Shown here: positions 35,347 through 44,483 of the stretch, piece by piece
Position numbering within the stretch: position 1 is the first letter of the stretch
Layout: the number at the start of each line of letters is the position of its first letter
NCBI RefSeq assembly: GCF_003115855.1
Contig: NZ_KZ819076.1
Span: 233,812-297,811, forward strand
Source of the DNA: Brenneria corticis
GTDB lineage: Bacteria; Pseudomonadota; Gammaproteobacteria; Enterobacterales; Enterobacteriaceae
Length of the DNA stretch: 64,000 nucleotides
Reading direction: 5' to 3'
Notes under the pieces: model-generated
Database searches by the model: none
What the model was told of the DNA's origin: nothing
What the model saw: the letters and a program-made list of their open reading frames with translations, nothing else
Program-made: the position numbers and the translations under genes

Positions 35347-36264
35347 ATGGGGCTTTCGACAAAATTTTCCGGGATTATTCCCCCGGTGTCTTCGATCTTC
35401 GCCGCCGATGGCGCGCTGGATGAAACCGGAATGCGGCGCGTGATCGATTATCTGATCGCCGCCGGCGTGAATGGGTTGTTTTTCCTCGGTACCGGCGGCG
35501 AGTTTTCGCAAATGTCCGCGACGGAGCGGATGCGCTTGACAGAAACGGTTGTTCACCTGGTGGATGGCCGCGTTCCGGTACTGATTGGGGTGGGCAGCAC
35601 CAATACGCGGGAAGCGGTGGCGCTAAGCCGCCATGCGCAATTGTCGGGGGCGGATGCGGTCGTTGCCATCAATCCCTATTACTGGCAAATCACCGAGGAT
35701 AATCTGTTCGGCTACTACGGCGCCATTGCGCAGGCGGTAACGCTGCCGGTGATTTTGTACAACTTTCCGAAACTGACCGGGCAGGACCTCTACCCGGAAC
35801 TGGTGAAACGCCTTGCGGATGCGCATGCCAATATCGTGGGTATTAAAGACACTATCGACTCGGTTGCCCATCTGCGCGACATGATCGCCACCGTGAAGTC
35901 CGCCCATCCCGATTTCAGCGTGTTCTGCGGGTTTGATGACCATTTGCTGAACACGCTGTTGCTGGGCGGGGACGGGGCGATTTCCGCCAGCGCCAACTTT
36001 GCTCCGGACCTGTCTGTCGGCCTGTATCGGTCGGTATGCGATGGCGATTTGGCGCAGGCGGCCGCGCTGCATAAGACCATCCTGCAATTGCCGAGGCTCT
36101 ATCAGATCGACAGCCCATTTGTAAATGTGGTGAAAGAGGCGATGCGGTTGACGGGGTTGGATATTTCGACTTTCTGCCTGCCGCCCACTCAGCCTTTGAG
36201 CGAGAAGCAGAAAGCGCAGGTCAGGCAAACGCTGATCGACGCCAATATCTTGCCGCAGGAATAG
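35347..36264 (+). CDS. yjhH: 2-keto-3-deoxy-sugar-acid aldolase of the DHDPS family (YagE/YjhH)
   Basis: 305 residues. Class I pyruvate aldolase: GIIPPVSSIF, FFLGTGGEFSQ, the catalytic Tyr in YNFPKLTGQD (Tyr138) and the Schiff-base Lys in NIVGIKDTIDS (Lys167). GFDDHLLNTLLLGGDGAISA is a signature of the YagE/YjhH branch rather than DapA. These enzymes cleave 2-keto-3-deoxy-pentonates to pyruvate and glycolaldehyde. It precedes the YjhG-like dehydratase by 81 bp. E. coli has the same partners in the yjhGHF and yagEFG clusters. Confidence 0.92.
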   Translation: MGLSTKFSGIIPPVSSIFAADGALDETGMRRVIDYLIAAGVNGLFFLGTGGEFSQMSATERMRLTETVVHLVDGRVPVLIGVGSTNTREAVALSRHAQLSGADAVVAINPYYWQITEDNLFGYYGAIAQAVTLPVILYNFPKLTGQDLYPELVKRLADAHANIVGIKDTIDSVAHLRDMIATVKSAHPDFSVFCGFDDHLLNTLLLGGDGAISASANFAPDLSVGLYRSVCDGDLAQAAALHKTILQLPRLYQIDSPFVNVVKEAMRLTGLDISTFCLPPTQPLSEKQKAQVRQTLIDANILPQE

Positions 36265-36345
36265 CTCAGGCTACGGATAGCGCTGGTTACCGCTGTGACC
36301 CAAGGGAAACAGCGCCTTTCATTCTAATCAATAAGTGAAGAAGCC

Positions 36346-38313
36346 ATGTCTATTAATACTATTTTTAATCAAGACAATGCGCAGGTCTATGACATTTATA
36401 CGCACGCCGCAGGTCCGCAGGGGGCACTGCCGCTGACGCCGGAAATGCTGATAGATTCGCCGAGCGGCCATATTTTCGGCCTGACGCTCAATGCCGGTAT
36501 GGGTTGGGATCCGAACAAGTTATTGGGCAGCGAGGTGCTGATTCTCGGCACCCAGGGCGGCATCCGTGATGCGGACGGCACGCCGGTGGCGTTGGGCTAC
36601 CATACCGGCCACTGGGAAATCGGTCTGCAAATGCGCGCCGCCGCCGAGGAAATCGCGCTTCATCGCGGCGTGCCGTTTGCCGGCTATATCAGCGACCCGT
36701 GCGATGGGCGCTCTCAGGGAACCACCGGGATGTTTGATTCCCTGCCGTACCGCAATGATGCGGCGATGGTTTTTCGTCGTCTGATTCGTTCTCTTCCCAC
36801 CCGTAAGGCGGTGATTGGCGTCGCGACCTGCGATAAAGGGCTGCCGGCGATGATGATTGCGCTGGCGTCGATGCACGATCTGCCGACGATCATCGTCCCC
36901 GGCGGCGCCACGCTGCCGCCGACGCACGGCGAGGATGCGGGCAAAGTACAGACGATCGGCGCGCGTTTCGCCAATCACGACCTGACGCTGGAAGAAGCCG
37001 CGATGCTCGGCTGCCGGGCCTGTGCCTCGCCCGGCGGCGGATGCCAGTTTCTCGGCACGGCGGGAACGTCGCAGGTGGTGGCCGAAGGGTTGGGATTGGC
37101 GTTGCCGCATTCCGCGCTGGCGCCTTCAGGGCAGGAAGTCTGGCTGGAAATTGCCCGTCAGTCGGCGCGTGCGGCGCTGACGCTGGAGCGCAAGGGGCTG
37201 ACGACGCGCGATATTCTGACCGACAAGGCGATTGAGAACGCGATGACGGTACATGCCGCTTTTGGCGGTTCAACCAACCTGCTGCTGCATATTCCGGCCA
37301 TTGCCCATGCCGCGGGATGCCGCCTCCCCGACGTGGAACAGTGGACCGCCATTAATCGCCGGGTTCCGCGTTTGGTCAGCGTGTTGCCCAACGGTCCGGT
37401 TTATCACCCGACGGTACGCGCGTTTCTGGCGGGCGGCGTGCCCGAAGTGATGCTGCACCTGCGCGCGTTGGGGCTGCTGCATGAAGACGTGCTGACCGTT
37501 ACCGGCGAAACCCTGGGCGACAACCTGGCATGGTGGGAAAACTCGGAGAGACGGAAAATATTCCGCGAGCGTTTGCAACAGCTGGACGGTATTCACCCGG
37601 ATGAAGTGCTCATGAGTCCGGCGCAGGCGCGCACCAGGGGTCTGACATCAACCATTACCTTTCCCGTGGGCAATATCGCCCCTGAAGGTTCGGTGATTAA
37701 ATCGACGGCGATAGACGACTCGGTGGTGGGAGAGGACGGGGTTTACCGGCATACCGGTAAAGCCAGCGTCTTTGTTTCGGAAGAACTGGCGATTAAAGCG
37801 ATTAAACAGGGCGATGTGCACCAGGGCGACATTATGGTGATCATCGGCGGAGGGCCGTCGGGAACCGGGATGGAAGAGACGTATCAGGTTACCTCGGCGC
37901 TGAAACATTTACCCTATGGCAAATACGTCTCGCTGATTACCGATGCCCGCTTTTCCGGAGTGTCAACCGGAGCCTGCGTCGGGCACGTCGGGCCTGAAGC
38001 CCTGGCCGGCGGGCCGATTGGCAAACTGCGCGACGGCGATATGATTGAAATTATCGTCGATCGCCGGAAACTGGCGGGATCGATTAATTTTATCGGCAGT
38101 GAGGAACAGCCGCTGACGCCGGATGAAGCGGCCGAGGTGCTGGCGAAGCGTGAAGCTCATCCTGATTTGCGTCCTCATCCTGAATTGCCCGATGACACCC
38201 GTTTATGGGCGGCGTTACAGGGAGCCAGCGGCGGAACCTGGAAAGGCTGTATTTACGATACCGATAAAATTATTGAAGTATTGCGAGCAGGAGTAAAGGC
38301 ATTAAATAAATAA
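36346..38313 (+). CDS. yjhG: D-xylonate dehydratase (YagF/YjhG), IlvD/Edd family
   Basis: 655 residues, as in E. coli YjhG. It converts D-xylonate to 2-keto-3-deoxy-xylonate, the substrate of the aldolase upstream. Iron-sulfur ligands are in ISDPCDGRSQG (Cys119), GVATCDKGLP (Cys162) and CRACASPGGGCQFLG. The C-terminal barrel has KASVFVSEELAIKAI and TDARFSGVSTGACVGHVG with the active-site Ser. It is intact, and no gene overlaps it. An A/T-rich 313-bp gap with a strong hairpin separates it from the GntP gene. Confidence 0.93.
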   Translation: MSINTIFNQDNAQVYDIYTHAAGPQGALPLTPEMLIDSPSGHIFGLTLNAGMGWDPNKLLGSEVLILGTQGGIRDADGTPVALGYHTGHWEIGLQMRAAAEEIALHRGVPFAGYISDPCDGRSQGTTGMFDSLPYRNDAAMVFRRLIRSLPTRKAVIGVATCDKGLPAMMIALASMHDLPTIIVPGGATLPPTHGEDAGKVQTIGARFANHDLTLEEAAMLGCRACASPGGGCQFLGTAGTSQVVAEGLGLALPHSALAPSGQEVWLEIARQSARAALTLERKGLTTRDILTDKAIENAMTVHAAFGGSTNLLLHIPAIAHAAGCRLPDVEQWTAINRRVPRLVSVLPNGPVYHPTVRAFLAGGVPEVMLHLRALGLLHEDVLTVTGETLGDNLAWWENSERRKIFRERLQQLDGIHPDEVLMSPAQARTRGLTSTITFPVGNIAPEGSVIKSTAIDDSVVGEDGVYRHTGKASVFVSEELAIKAIKQGDVHQGDIMVIIGGGPSGTGMEETYQVTSALKHLPYGKYVSLITDARFSGVSTGACVGHVGPEALAGGPIGKLRDGDMIEIIVDRRKLAGSINFIGSEEQPLTPDEAAEVLAKREAHPDLRPHPELPDDTRLWAALQGASGGTWKGCIYDTDKIIEVLRAGVKALNK

Positions 38314-38366
38314 TGCTGAAAAAATAATAATATAATTATCTAACTGGAAATAATGTGATGACGCGT

Positions 38367-38399
38367 ATTACCGCCTTGTTTAATTAAACAAGCGGTAAT
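38367..38399. terminator. Long hairpin after yjhG
   Basis: ATTACCGC-C-TTGTTTAA and TTAAACAA-GCGGTAAT pair over 16 bp with one bulged C. There is no clear U-tract, so it may attenuate or process transcript between yjhG and the GntP gene. Two GTTTTATA motifs at 38414-38421 and 38437-38444 follow it. Confidence 0.55.
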
Positions 38400-38626
38400 A
38401 TGCCATCGGGTCGGTTTTATATTTAATTTCCGACGTGTTTTATATGACGTCTGTCATGTTGCAAACTGCCGATATGTTGGCTGCCTGTCTGCGCCTTGAA
38501 ATCAATCGGATATAGTGGTGAGAAATGAATTTTATTTCAGGATGAGTAGGTCTGATTATCAGGGAAAACTATAAATAATAGAAATCTATCTTGCCTTTAA
38601 TAATACGAAAACCCGGAGTTACTGAT

Positions 38627-39973
38627 ATGCCATTATTTATTGTCTGTATCGGGATCTTTTTCCTGCTTATTTTAATCATGAAGTTAAAATTAAACACCTT
38701 TGTTTCCCTGCTTATCGTCGCCTTTGGCGTGGCGCTGGCGCTGGGCATCCCGCTCAACGGCGTAGTCAAGTCCATCGAAAAAGGGCTGGGAGGCACATTA
38801 GGCCATATTGCGCTTATTTTCGGCGTGGGCGCCATGCTGGGGCGATTAATCGCCGATGCCGGCGGCGCGCACCGTATCGCGGTGACGCTGATTAATCGGT
38901 TTGGCGAACGCCATATTCAATGGGCCGTGGTGATTGCTTCGTTTATTGTCGGGATTGCGTTGTTTTTTGAAGTGGGATTGGTATTGCTGATCCCTATTCT
39001 CTTTACCATGTCACGGCAATTAAACGTTTCCATTCTGCACCTGGGCATTCCGATGATTTCCGCGTTGCTGGTTACTCACGGATTTCTGCCGCCGCATCCT
39101 GGTCCGACGATGATTGCGGGGGAATATGGCGCGGATATCGGTACGGTATTATTTTACGGCATTATCGTCGGTGCGCCGACGGTGGTTATTTGCGGTCCGC
39201 TATTCAATAAAGTGGCGAAATTGATTGTTCCGGAAGGCTTCAGCAAAGTCGGGAATATTGATTCTCTCGGCATGCAGAAAACCTTTCAACTGGAAGACAC
39301 CCCGGGATTCGGCATCAGCATATTTACCGCCATGCTGCCGGTCATATTGATGTCGGTTGCGACGCTGGTGTCGATGGTGCAGCAGCAAATCGGCGTGCCC
39401 GATAGCCTGTTTACCGACATTATCAAATTTCTGGGCGACGCATCGGTCGCCATGATTATCTCTTTGCTGTTCGCCATCTATTCCATGGGGCTGAGCCGGG
39501 ATATCGCGGTGAAAGATCTGATGTCTTCATGCAGCTCCGCGGCTGCCGGTATCGGGATGATGCTGCTGATCATCGGCGGCGGCGGCGCGTTCAAGCAGGT
39601 GCTGATCGATGGCGGCGTGGGTAGCTATGTCGCCGAACTGTTTTCCGGCACCTCGGCTTCCCCCATTCTGCTTGCCTGGGGCGTGGCGGCTATTTTGCGC
39701 GTTTCGCTCGGCTCCGCCACCGTCGCGGCCATTTCCACCGCCGGGCTGGTGATACCGACTCTGGCGCAAAGTCACGCCAATCTGGCGCTGGTAACGCTGG
39801 CCACCGGGGCGGGCAGCGCAATCGCTTCTCACGTCAATGATGCGGGCTTCTGGATGATAAAAGAGTATTTCGGATTGACGATGAAAGAGACCTTTGCGAC
39901 CTGGACGCTATTGTCGACGCTGGTTTCAGTCTTTGGCCTGGCCTTTATCCTGCTGCTTAATATGGTGATTTGA
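38627..39973 (+). CDS. GntP-family sugar-acid permease (YjhF/YagG position)
   Basis: 448 residues and about 12-13 membrane segments. GntP signatures: KLKLNTFVSLLIVAFGVAL, GGTLGHIALIFGVGAMLGRL, PHPGPTMIAGEYGADIG and LGSATVAAISTAGLVIP. ATG 38627 follows GGAG; 12 extra in-frame residues to 38591 are unlikely. Gluconate-family proton symporter, here expected to import D-xylonate or a similar acid for the dehydratase and aldolase. E. coli yjhF is in the same cluster type. Convergent with the IclR gene. Confidence 0.9.
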   Translation: MPLFIVCIGIFFLLILIMKLKLNTFVSLLIVAFGVALALGIPLNGVVKSIEKGLGGTLGHIALIFGVGAMLGRLIADAGGAHRIAVTLINRFGERHIQWAVVIASFIVGIALFFEVGLVLLIPILFTMSRQLNVSILHLGIPMISALLVTHGFLPPHPGPTMIAGEYGADIGTVLFYGIIVGAPTVVICGPLFNKVAKLIVPEGFSKVGNIDSLGMQKTFQLEDTPGFGISIFTAMLPVILMSVATLVSMVQQQIGVPDSLFTDIIKFLGDASVAMIISLLFAIYSMGLSRDIAVKDLMSSCSSAAAGIGMMLLIIGGGGAFKQVLIDGGVGSYVAELFSGTSASPILLAWGVAAILRVSLGSATVAAISTAGLVIPTLAQSHANLALVTLATGAGSAIASHVNDAGFWMIKEYFGLTMKETFATWTLLSTLVSVFGLAFILLLNMVI

Positions 39974-40018
39974 CGGGCTTGCTCTGGTGTGGCTTGACGT
40001 CATGCCAGAGCGGCAATC

Positions 40019-40777
40019 TCAACCTTCATAGCCAAGGCGTCGGGATAGCTCTTTGGACGCGGCTTTCAACAACACGATGTAGTCGTTGAATTCCTCGTCG
40101 GAAACGCGATTGGTCAGCGTCGACATACTGATTGCCGCGATGGTGCGACGGGCATGATTCCAGATAGGCACCGAAATACATCTCACGCCCTGTTCATTTT
40201 CCTGGTTATCCAGCGCATAGCCATTCTGGCGTACGAATTCCAGCGCTTGCAGATAGGTTTCCCGATCGACGATGGTATTGGGCGTCCGCTGGGTAAATTC
40301 ATAGTCCTGCAACAGCGCGTCGATTTCATTTTGCGGGTTGAACGCCAACAGCACCTTACCAATCGCCGTGGCGTGAACGGGTAAACGCCGGCCAATGCGC
40401 GAAAAGGTAATCACGGCCAGTTTCCCTTCGACTTTATCGATATACACCCCCTCTTTGCCGTCCAGAATGGCAAGGTGCGTGGTCTGGCCGGTTTGCGACG
40501 CCAAATCCAGCAGGTAGCTGCGCGCCTTTTCGCGAATATCAATGGAGTTCACCACCAGATTACCGCGCTCTACCAGCTTCATCCCTAATCGATATTTGCC
40601 GTTTTCACGGTTCTGATCGATGTAACCCGCTACCTGCAACGTTTTCAGCAGGGAGTGCAGGGTACTTTTATGTAGACCCATTTGCGTGCTGATATCGGTA
40701 ATTTTGATTTCAACATTATATTCGTCAAAAAGGTCCAGAATACGTAAAGCGCGTTCCACCGACTGGATGATTGGCAT
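40019..40777 (-). CDS. xynR: IclR-family regulator, XynR (YagI)-like
   Basis: 252 residues. The N-terminal winged helix begins MPIIQSVERALRILDLFDEY, with ITDISTQMGLHKSTLHSLLK. The effector domain has TTHLAILDGKEGVYIDKVEGK, GRRLPVHATAIGKVLLAF and ENEQGVRCISVPIWNH. From memory it aligns almost colinearly with E. coli XynR, which controls D-xylonate catabolism. It is convergent with the GntP gene and probably regulates the yjhH-yjhG-GntP genes, perhaps at GTTTTATA sites. Probably a repressor released by the substrate or an intermediate. Confidence 0.88.
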   Translation of the reverse strand: MPIIQSVERALRILDLFDEYNVEIKITDISTQMGLHKSTLHSLLKTLQVAGYIDQNRENGKYRLGMKLVERGNLVVNSIDIREKARSYLLDLASQTGQTTHLAILDGKEGVYIDKVEGKLAVITFSRIGRRLPVHATAIGKVLLAFNPQNEIDALLQDYEFTQRTPNTIVDRETYLQALEFVRQNGYALDNQENEQGVRCISVPIWNHARRTIAAISMSTLTNRVSDEEFNDYIVLLKAASKELSRRLGYEG

Positions 40778-40874
40778 AGGAAAACCAACTGCTTATGAGG
40801 GGTAGGGTGAATTTTCGCATGGTACTACGTCGGTCAGGGTAAATCAATTTGCCGCGCTTGATCGGATAAGGGCG

Positions 40875-40904
40875 CGCCCCGCGGATTTCCTTGCCCGCGG
40901 GGCG
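40875..40904 (-). terminator. GC-rich hairpin after the zinc-binding-protein gene
   Basis: CGCCCCGCGG with an exact complementary arm CCGCGGGGCG and a 10-base loop, 12 bp past the stop of the minus-strand binding-protein gene. Lacks a T-tract but is well placed to end the zinc operon. Confidence 0.55.
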
Positions 40905-40915
40905 GCCAGGGCGGG

Positions 40916-41794
40916 CTATTTCATGCCGGCGGCGATGGCGTCGACGTTATGTTTAAACGCCGCGGCGTAGGTTGCGGCGGGACCGGACGCATCGGTCAAC
41001 GCCTCCGGGTACAGCTCGCCGCCGGGCCGCGCGCCGCTGGCATTGGCGATTTGCCGCACCAAACGGGGATCGGTCTGGTTTTCAATAAAGTAGGTGGTGA
41101 TTTTTTCTTGTTTGATTTGTTTAATCAGCGAGGCCACTTTTTTACTGCTGGCTTCCGATTCGGTGGAATAGCCCACCGGCGACAGGAATTTCACCCCGTA
41201 TGCCTGGCTGAAGTAACCGAAAGCGTCATGGCTGGTGAGCACTTTGCGTTTTTCCGGCGCAATATCGGCAAAGGTCCGTTTCGCGTAGTTATCTAGTTCG
41301 GTTAACTGCCGGATATAGGCTTCACCCTGCTTACGGTAGTAGTCGGCATTTTGCGGATCGGCTTCGCTCAGGGCGGCGGCGATGTTGCGGGCGTAGACCA
41401 CGCCGTTGCCCATGCTGTTCCAGGCGTGAGGATCGGTTGCGGTTTTGCCGTCTTCAACCATGGTCAGCGTCTGAATGCCGTTAGACGCGGTGACCACTTT
41501 GCCGGCGTAGCCCGATGCGCTTACCAGCCGATCCAGCCAGCCTTCCAGCCCTAATCCGTTGACGAAAACCACATCGGCTTTGGCCAGCGTTTTGCTGTCG
41601 CGCGGAGAGGGTTCGAATTCGTGGGGATCGCCGTTGGGTTTGACCAGATCGGTTACCGTAATCCGATCGCCGCCAATATGGCTTACCATATCGCCCAACA
41701 CGGAAAAGCTGGCTACCACATCCAGATTTTTCGCCGTCGCCAGCGGACTTAACAGCAGGCCGGATAATGCAATCGCTAATAGTGAAGGTTTCAT
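40916..41794 (-). CDS. Metal (zinc) ABC transporter substrate-binding protein, ZnuA/cluster A-I type
   Basis: 292 residues with signal peptide MKPSLLAIALSGLLLSPLATA. Cluster A-I metal-binding His/Asp/Glu positions: DPHEFEPSPRD (first His), TDPHAWNSMGN (second), LTSHDAFGYFSQAYG (third), and a late acidic ligand region FIENQTDPRL. It lacks the long His-rich loop of classic ZnuA, so it is closer to auxiliary Zn/Mn binding proteins. A Zur box at the head of the operon argues for zinc. It is the last gene of the minus-strand operon, after the permease. Confidence 0.88.
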   Translation of the reverse strand: MKPSLLAIALSGLLLSPLATAKNLDVVASFSVLGDMVSHIGGDRITVTDLVKPNGDPHEFEPSPRDSKTLAKADVVFVNGLGLEGWLDRLVSASGYAGKVVTASNGIQTLTMVEDGKTATDPHAWNSMGNGVVYARNIAAALSEADPQNADYYRKQGEAYIRQLTELDNYAKRTFADIAPEKRKVLTSHDAFGYFSQAYGVKFLSPVGYSTESEASSKKVASLIKQIKQEKITTYFIENQTDPRLVRQIANASGARPGGELYPEALTDASGPAATYAAAFKHNVDAIAAGMK

Positions 41795-41822
41795 TTTTTC
41801 CTCATAAAGAATAGATAACGAA

Positions 41823-42677
41823 TCAGCGGCGCGGGCGCAGCATGCCGCCGTTGCGGCCGAAGCAAACCGAGAAACAGAAAAACAGCGTAACGGTCAGGAT
41901 AATCGCCGGTCCGGCGGGCAGGTCGGCGTAGTACGACCAGAGCAGCCCAATCAGGCTGGCAGCCATGCCGAGCGCCACCGCCGTCGCCAGCATCACCGGC
42001 AGTCGCTGGGTCCAGAAACGCGCGCAGGCGGCCGGCAGCATCATCATGCCGACGGCCATCAGCGTGCCCAAAAGCTGAAAACCGGCCACCAGATTCAGCA
42101 CCACCAGCGACAGGAACAGCGCGTGGATCGCCGCGCGATAGCGGCCGGAGGCGATACGCAGAAAAGTAACGTCAAAGGATTCGATCACCAGCGCCCGGTA
42201 GATAACGGCAAGCACCGCCAGAGAAGCGGAGCCGATAAGGGCGATGTCGATCAGCGCCGCCCGATCGACGGCCAGAATGGAGCCGAACAGCACATGCAGC
42301 AAATCGATACTGGAGCCGCGCAGGGAGACCAGCGTGACGCCCAGCGCCAGCGACCCAAGATAGAATCCGGCAAAGCTGGCGTCCTCCTTCAGTTCCGTGC
42401 GGCGGCTTACCAGACCGGAGAGCATGGCGACCGCCAGCCCGGCGATAAATCCGCCGATCCCCATCGCCAGCAGCGACATGCCGGAAACCAGATAACCGAT
42501 CGCCACGCCGGGCAGTACGGCGTGGGAGAGGGCATCGCCGATCAGGCTCATTCTGCGCAGCAGCAGGAAACAGCCCAGCGGGGCGGCGCTTAGCGTCAGC
42601 GCAAGGCAGCCGACCAACGCCCGGCGCATAAAACCAAATTCCGCGAAAGGCGCGCTGATTAAATGAAACAGCATCAT
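41823..42677 (-). CDS. Metal ABC transporter permease (ZnuB-like)
   Basis: 284 residues with about seven to eight membrane segments; ABC-3 family. LGCFLLLRRMSLIGDALSHAVLPGVAIGYLVSG is the conserved first third, shared by ZnuB and MntB proteins. Its start overlaps the ATPase stop by 4 bp (ATGA), indicating coupled translation. The binding-protein gene begins 28 bp after its stop. Forms the channel of the zinc importer. Confidence 0.92.
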   Translation of the reverse strand: MMLFHLISAPFAEFGFMRRALVGCLALTLSAAPLGCFLLLRRMSLIGDALSHAVLPGVAIGYLVSGMSLLAMGIGGFIAGLAVAMLSGLVSRRTELKEDASFAGFYLGSLALGVTLVSLRGSSIDLLHVLFGSILAVDRAALIDIALIGSASLAVLAVIYRALVIESFDVTFLRIASGRYRAAIHALFLSLVVLNLVAGFQLLGTLMAVGMMMLPAACARFWTQRLPVMLATAVALGMAASLIGLLWSYYADLPAGPAIILTVTLFFCFSVCFGRNGGMLRPRR

Positions 42678-43378
42678 AAGGCGACGCTCCTCAGGGGAGG
42701 GAAGGCTGGCGCTTCCTCCCTGGCGGACAACACGGATCGGCAGGCCCCCCAGCGGTGTTCGCCGTTGGCGAGTTGCAACGCCAGGGGGAAATAGCGCTCG
42801 ACCAGATCCAGATCGTGCAGCACCGCCAGAATGGTGCGGCCTTCTTGATGCAGTTGCCGAACGATGTTCAGCAGCGTCAGCGTTGTCTGGCCGTCGATGC
42901 CGGTAAAGGGCTCATCCAGCAGGATAATCGGCGACTGCGTCAGCAACAGACGGGCGAACAGCACGCGCTGCAACTGACCGCCGGACAGCTTGCCGATATG
43001 TTGATGGGCGAACGCCGCCATATCGACCGCCTCAAGCGCCTGCATGGCCCCGGCGCGCCAGCGGCCGGTAACGCCGCGCAAGATGCCGCAATGGGGCAGG
43101 CAGCCCATCAAGACCAGATCGCCGACGCTGACGGGAAACTGCCGGTCAAACTCGGAGAGCTGCGGCAGATAGCCAATGGCGTTTTTTTTCGCGTTATCGA
43201 TGGTGAAAGCGCCGGAGAGCGGCGGCAACAGGCCGGCCAGCGTCTTTAGCAACGTGGATTTCCCGCTGCCGTTAGCGCCGATAATCGCCGTCAGCGAGCC
43301 GGCCTGAAAGCGTCCGCTCAGTATCCCCAACGGCGCCTGTCCACGGTAGCCAAAGGCCAGTTCTTGTAATGCGATCAT
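42674..43378 (-). CDS. Metal ABC transporter ATP-binding protein (ZnuC-like)
   Basis: 234 residues from ATG 43378. Walker A GANGSGKST, Q-loop in GYLPQLSEFDRQFP (the PQ..D motif of metal importers), signature LSGGQLQRV, Walker B ILLDEPFTGID, and the switch His in VLHDLDLV. A GTG at 43411 would add 11 residues but has no ribosome site. The chosen ATG overlaps the stop of a 34-codon membrane ORF (ATGA). Energises Zn uptake with the two genes downstream. Confidence 0.9.
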   Translation of the reverse strand: MIALQELAFGYRGQAPLGILSGRFQAGSLTAIIGANGSGKSTLLKTLAGLLPPLSGAFTIDNAKKNAIGYLPQLSEFDRQFPVSVGDLVLMGCLPHCGILRGVTGRWRAGAMQALEAVDMAAFAHQHIGKLSGGQLQRVLFARLLLTQSPIILLDEPFTGIDGQTTLTLLNIVRQLHQEGRTILAVLHDLDLVERYFPLALQLANGEHRWGACRSVLSAREEAPAFPPLRSVAL

Positions 43379-43479
43379 GGCAATATCACCGCCCAGCCAA
43401 CCAGCAGCCACTGTAGCGACAGCAGCGCTGATACCAGCAGTAGCCGTTTGGCGGCGGAGAGGGAATACAGGCTGGTCAT
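43375..43479 (-). CDS. Small membrane ORF leading the zinc operon (34 aa, hypothetical)
   Basis: MTSLYSLSAAKRLLLVSALL followed by a second hydrophobic run ending WAVILP. It has one likely membrane helix with a basic AAKR N-side. The stop overlaps the ATPase start by 4 bp, and the ORF begins just 25 bp inside the Zur-box promoter region. It may be a leader peptide that couples translation, or a small subunit. No family recognised. The ribosome site (AGCGGA) is weak, so coding status is unproven. Confidence 0.4.
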   Translation of the reverse strand: MTSLYSLSAAKRLLLVSALLSLQWLLVGWAVILP

Positions 43480-43503
43480 GGTTATCCGCTTATATTGGTT
43501 GAT

Positions 43504-43518
43504 TGTTATAATATAACA
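43504..43518. promoter_or_regulatory. Zur box (zinc-uptake regulator operator)
   Basis: TGTTATA-A-TATAACA is an exact palindrome and matches the core of the enterobacterial Zur consensus GAAATGTTATANTATAACA. It is 25 bp upstream of the small ORF and about 210 bp from the response-regulator start on the other strand. Binding would shut off the importer when zinc is plentiful. Confidence 0.82.
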
Positions 43519-43730
43519 TAACACTTTTATTTTACGGCGGAATAGTGGAATAGGTAAAAAAGTATTTCCGCAAGGCGGCGCGTGAACATTAGCGCGGTGG
43601 TTTGGCGCAGGCGCGGATCCGCAGTGCCCGAGGCTGGACATTCATGGAGGGTATTGTATCCACATGGTATATTCTTTTGGCGCCAGTCATGGTCACTGGC
43701 TCGGCACTGTCGGTTTTAGCGGGAAGGTTA

Positions 43731-44483
43731 ATGGATATAGCTCAAATCGTAGCGATGCCGCGTGCGCTGGTGGTGGATGATCACCGCAAAATCCGCGAGC
43801 CGCTCGCCGTATACTTGCGCCGCCATGCGTTTGATGTGCGCACCGCCGAAAGCGCGGCGGGGATGTGGCTGATGCTGAAAAACCAGCCGTTTGATATCGT
43901 CATTCTGGATGTCATGCTGCCCGATGGGGACGGTATGACGTTGTGTCATCAGATCCAACGGCGCTGCAACATCCCTGTGATTCTGCTGACCGCGCGCGGC
44001 GATATCGACGATCGTATTCGCGGGCTGGATCTGGGGGCCGATGATTATGTGGTCAAGCCGTTCGAGCCGCGGGAACTGGTCGCCCGTATGCATAGCGTTC
44101 TGCGCCGACAGAGCGTAAACCGGCCGGAATTCTCGCATGCCGATACGGTTAACAAGCGGGTAATCTATCGTTTTGGTGGTTTACACTTTATGCCGACAAG
44201 CGGAATACTCAGTAACGATGAGGGCGCCACGGTGCAATTGAGCACCATGGAAGGGCGCCTGCTGAGCGCTTTTTTGCAACATCCCAACATCGAGCTGAGC
44301 CGCGATCGGCTGATTGATCTATGCGTTCGCAATGGGGAGGACGTGTTCGATCGCAGCATAGATCGGCAAGTCAGCCGCCTGCGCGGCAAGCTCGCCCATT
44401 TTCTGCGCGATCGGGAACTGTTGATCACAGTCTGGGGCCGCGGCTATCTTCTGGCGACGGACGTGAGCGTGCAGCCGGCATGA
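43731..44483 (+). CDS. OmpR-family response regulator
   Basis: 250 residues. Receiver domain: acidic pair in ALVVDDH, phospho-acceptor Asp60 in VILDVMLPDGDG, Thr in LLTARGD and Lys in YVVKPFEPREL. The C-terminal winged helix (ATVQLSTMEGRLLSAFLQHP, DRSIDRQVSRLRGKL) is typical. ATG 43731 has GGAAGG just upstream; the frame extends to 43602 through the shared promoter and is unlikely. Its stop overlaps the sensor kinase start (ATGA). Divergent from the zinc operon across the Zur box, so control by zinc or a related metal stress is a fair guess. Signal unknown. Confidence 0.9.
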   Translation: MDIAQIVAMPRALVVDDHRKIREPLAVYLRRHAFDVRTAESAAGMWLMLKNQPFDIVILDVMLPDGDGMTLCHQIQRRCNIPVILLTARGDIDDRIRGLDLGADDYVVKPFEPRELVARMHSVLRRQSVNRPEFSHADTVNKRVIYRFGGLHFMPTSGILSNDEGATVQLSTMEGRLLSAFLQHPNIELSRDRLIDLCVRNGEDVFDRSIDRQVSRLRGKLAHFLRDRELLITVWGRGYLLATDVSVQPA

